From: Gammaproteobacteria bacterium
GTDB lineage: Bacteria; Pseudomonadota; Gammaproteobacteria; Steroidobacterales; Steroidobacteraceae
Length of the DNA stretch: 7,624 nt
Assembly: GCA_009923475.1 (NCBI GenBank)
Contig: RFTM01000071.1
Location: forward strand, 1-7,624
Reading direction: 5' to 3'
Both the position numbers and the translations under genes were made by a program. Position 1 is the stretch's first letter. The number at the start of each line of letters is the position of its first letter. The notes under the pieces were generated by a model, which had not been told where the DNA came from, did no database searches, and saw only the letters and a list, made by a program, of their open reading frames with translations. This document shows positions 6,577 through 7,624 of the stretch, piece after piece.

Positions 6577-6595
6577 GGTCCGGGAGGGCCGGACC
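6577..6595 (-). terminator. Perfect 7-bp GC hairpin after the CaiD-like gene
   Basis: GGTCCGG (6577-6583) and CCGGACC (6589-6595) pair perfectly around a 5-base loop. It begins 16 bp after the stop codon of the minus-strand CaiD-like gene. No T tract follows, so it may work as a weak or Rho-assisted terminator, or as a 3'-end stabilising hairpin. Confidence 0.4.
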
Positions 6596-6611
6596 CGGAG
6601 GGCCGCCGCGC

Positions 6612-7394
6612 TCAGCGTCCGCGCCAGACCGGTTTGCGCTTCTCGGCGAAGGCGCGGGCGCCTTCCTTCTGGTCTTCGCTGCCGTAGAGCTTGTCGACCG
6701 TCGGCAGGCGGCGCTTGGTCACCATGTCGAAGGCCTGTTGCACCGGCAGGTGCGAGGTCTCGCGGATGACCTCCTTGATGGCCGCGAACACCAGCGGCGG
6801 CCCGTCTGCGAGCTGCTGCGCGAGCGCCCGCGCACGCTCCATCAGGCGATCGGCGGGGACGATCTCGTTGACGAGCCCCCAGCGCTGGGCCTCCTGGGCG
6901 TCGATGCGCCGACCGGTGAGCAGCAGCTCCATCGCCACATGGTAGGGGATGCGGCGCGGCAGCTTGATGGAGGCGGCGTCGGCCACCGTGCCCGACTGGA
7001 TCTCGGGCAGGGCGAAGGTCGCGTGCTCGGCCGCGATGAGGATGTCGCAGGACAGCGCGATCTCGAAGCCGCCGCCGAAGGCGAGCCCGTTGATGGCGCA
7101 GATGACGGGTTTGTTGAGCCCCGGCAGTTCCTGCAAGCCGCCGAAACCGCCGACGCCGTAGTCGGAGTCGGGCGCTTCGCCGGCGGCCGCGGCCTTGAGG
7201 TCCCAGCCCGGGCAGAAGAACCGCCTGCCCGCAGCGGTGAGGATCGCGACCCGCAGTTCGGGGTCGTCGCGGAAGCCGGCGAACACCTCGCCCATGATGC
7301 GGCTGGTCGCGGCATCGATGGCGTTGGCCTTGGGGCGGTCGATGGTGACTTCGAGCACGGCGCCGTGCCGTTCGGTTCGGATGGGGTCGGTCAT
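6612..7394 (-). CDS. caiD: CaiD-like crotonobetainyl/carnitinyl-CoA hydratase (enoyl-CoA hydratase family)
   Basis: A cytoplasmic crotonase-fold enzyme that adds or removes water on an enoyl-CoA thioester; in E. coli CaiD the substrate pair is crotonobetainyl-CoA/L-carnitinyl-CoA. It has 260 residues from the ATG at 7394 (GAGG 5 bases upstream), against 261 in E. coli. Against the E. coli protein as I remember it, the N-terminal half aligns without gaps: DRPKANAIDA at 19-28, GEVF at 35-38, FRDDPELRVAI at 41-51, GWDLKAAA at 63-70, FGGGFE at 106-111. The end AFAEKRKPVWRGR also matches. The two acid catalytic residues are present as Glu111 (GGGFE) and Glu131 (ALPE). The oxyanion-hole loops FFCPGWDL and AFGGG are intact. 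One difference lies after Glu131: TVADAASIKLPRR, where E. coli has IVPDSGGVLRLPK. This resembles CaiD homologues I recall from Alphaproteobacteria. No carnitine CoA-transferase (caiB) is in view, so the true substrate may be a different enoyl-CoA. Confidence 0.88.
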   Translation of the reverse strand: MTDPIRTERHGAVLEVTIDRPKANAIDAATSRIMGEVFAGFRDDPELRVAILTAAGRRFFCPGWDLKAAAAGEAPDSDYGVGGFGGLQELPGLNKPVICAINGLAFGGGFEIALSCDILIAAEHATFALPEIQSGTVADAASIKLPRRIPYHVAMELLLTGRRIDAQEAQRWGLVNEIVPADRLMERARALAQQLADGPPLVFAAIKEVIRETSHLPVQQAFDMVTKRRLPTVDKLYGSEDQKEGARAFAEKRKPVWRGR

Positions 7395-7404
7395 GTCGGC
7401 CTCG

Positions 7405-7624
7405 TCATTCGGGCTTGAGCTTGATGAGCGCGTCCACCGCGACCGCACGGTCGGGCAGGGCGAGCAAGGGGTTCACGTCGAGTTCGAGCAGACGGTCGCG
7501 ATGGGCCTCGGCAAAGCGGACGACGGCCTCGATGGCGTGCACCACGGATGCGGGGTCGCCGTGCCGCCCGCGATGTCCTTCGATGAGCCTCCAGACGCGC
7601 AGGCGCCTTGCCGCGCGTTCGATG
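7405..7624 (-). CDS. ATP-grasp acyl-CoA ligase, C-terminal end (cut by window edge)
   Basis: Only the last 72 codons are visible; the gene continues past the right edge. The minus-strand frame ends in TGA at 7407-7405. Near its end it reads LLELDVNPLLALPDRAVAVD and then ALIKLKPE. The E-L-D-V-N-P-L strand followed by AVDALI is the hallmark end of the ATP-grasp domain of NDP-forming acyl-CoA ligases (acetate-CoA ligase, ADP-forming, and succinyl-CoA synthetase beta-like; ATP-grasp_5). Such enzymes join a carboxylic acid to CoA using ATP. The stop is 10 bp before the CaiD-like start and the downstream ribosome binding site overlaps this gap, so the two genes are very probably one transcript. The ligase would then supply the CoA ester the hydratase acts on, which is inference from context. 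Confidence 0.75.
   Translation of the reverse strand, partial: IERAARRLRVWRLIEGHRGRHGDPASVVHAIEAVVRFAEAHRDRLLELDVNPLLALPDRAVAVDALIKLKPE

Noticed and set aside
6612..7448. Longer start for the CaiD-like gene at 7448
   Set aside because: It would run 54 bp through the end of the ligase gene. The ATG at 7394 has a ribosome binding site and gives the family length of 260.
1..7624. Defence, CRISPR, toxin-antitoxin, retron or phage system
   Set aside because: No repeat-spacer array, nuclease, reverse transcriptase, integrase or phage protein was found on either strand. All confident genes are metabolic or envelope proteins.

Overview
The window comes from a high-GC bacterial chromosome (about two thirds G+C by eye), most likely a proteobacterium. 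The clues are strong G/C bias at third codon positions, clear GGAGG-type ribosome binding sites, Sec-type signal peptides, and protein families common in Gammaproteobacteria and Alphaproteobacteria: a periplasmic S9 peptidase, a DUF418 membrane protein, a secreted serine hydrolase and a CaiD-type hydratase with an acyl-CoA ligase. The exact order cannot be fixed from this sequence.

Layout. Bases 1-350 hold no convincing protein gene. They contain a tRNA/tmRNA-like 3' end (T arm, acceptor strand, CCA) at 213-240 and an 11-bp tandem repeat just before the first gene. Two plus-strand genes follow, coupled through TGATG: an exported S9 prolyl-oligopeptidase-type peptidase (351-2321) and a polytopic DUF418/YeiB-family membrane protein (2321-3571). 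Everything to the right is on the minus strand. In transcription order from the right edge these are the C-terminus of an ATP-grasp acyl-CoA ligase (cut by the window), a CaiD-like crotonobetainyl/carnitinyl-CoA hydratase, a large exported beta-lactamase-fold serine hydrolase, and two small exported proteins, one of a DGKDYP-containing uncharacterised family and one DUF4431-like. The DUF418 and DUF4431-like genes converge and overlap by 17 bp.

How the genes may work together. The ligase and CaiD-like genes are 10 bp apart and look like one operon, for activating and hydrating/dehydrating an enoyl-CoA. The serine hydrolase has its own strong ribosome binding site, a 120-bp upstream gap and a GC hairpin behind the CaiD-like gene, so it is probably a separate unit. 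The two small secreted proteins form a two-gene unit with the best-looking promoter in the window (TTGACA with an AT-rich upstream stretch). The peptidase/DUF418 pair suggests a cell-envelope peptide-handling unit, but that is inference.

I see no CRISPR array, transposase, integrase, toxin-antitoxin or recognisable defence system. The most interesting items are the orphan tRNA/tmRNA-like 3' end, the unassigned N-terminal half and non-standard motifs of the serine hydrolase, and the pair of small uncharacterised secreted proteins. This is otherwise an ordinary chromosomal region.
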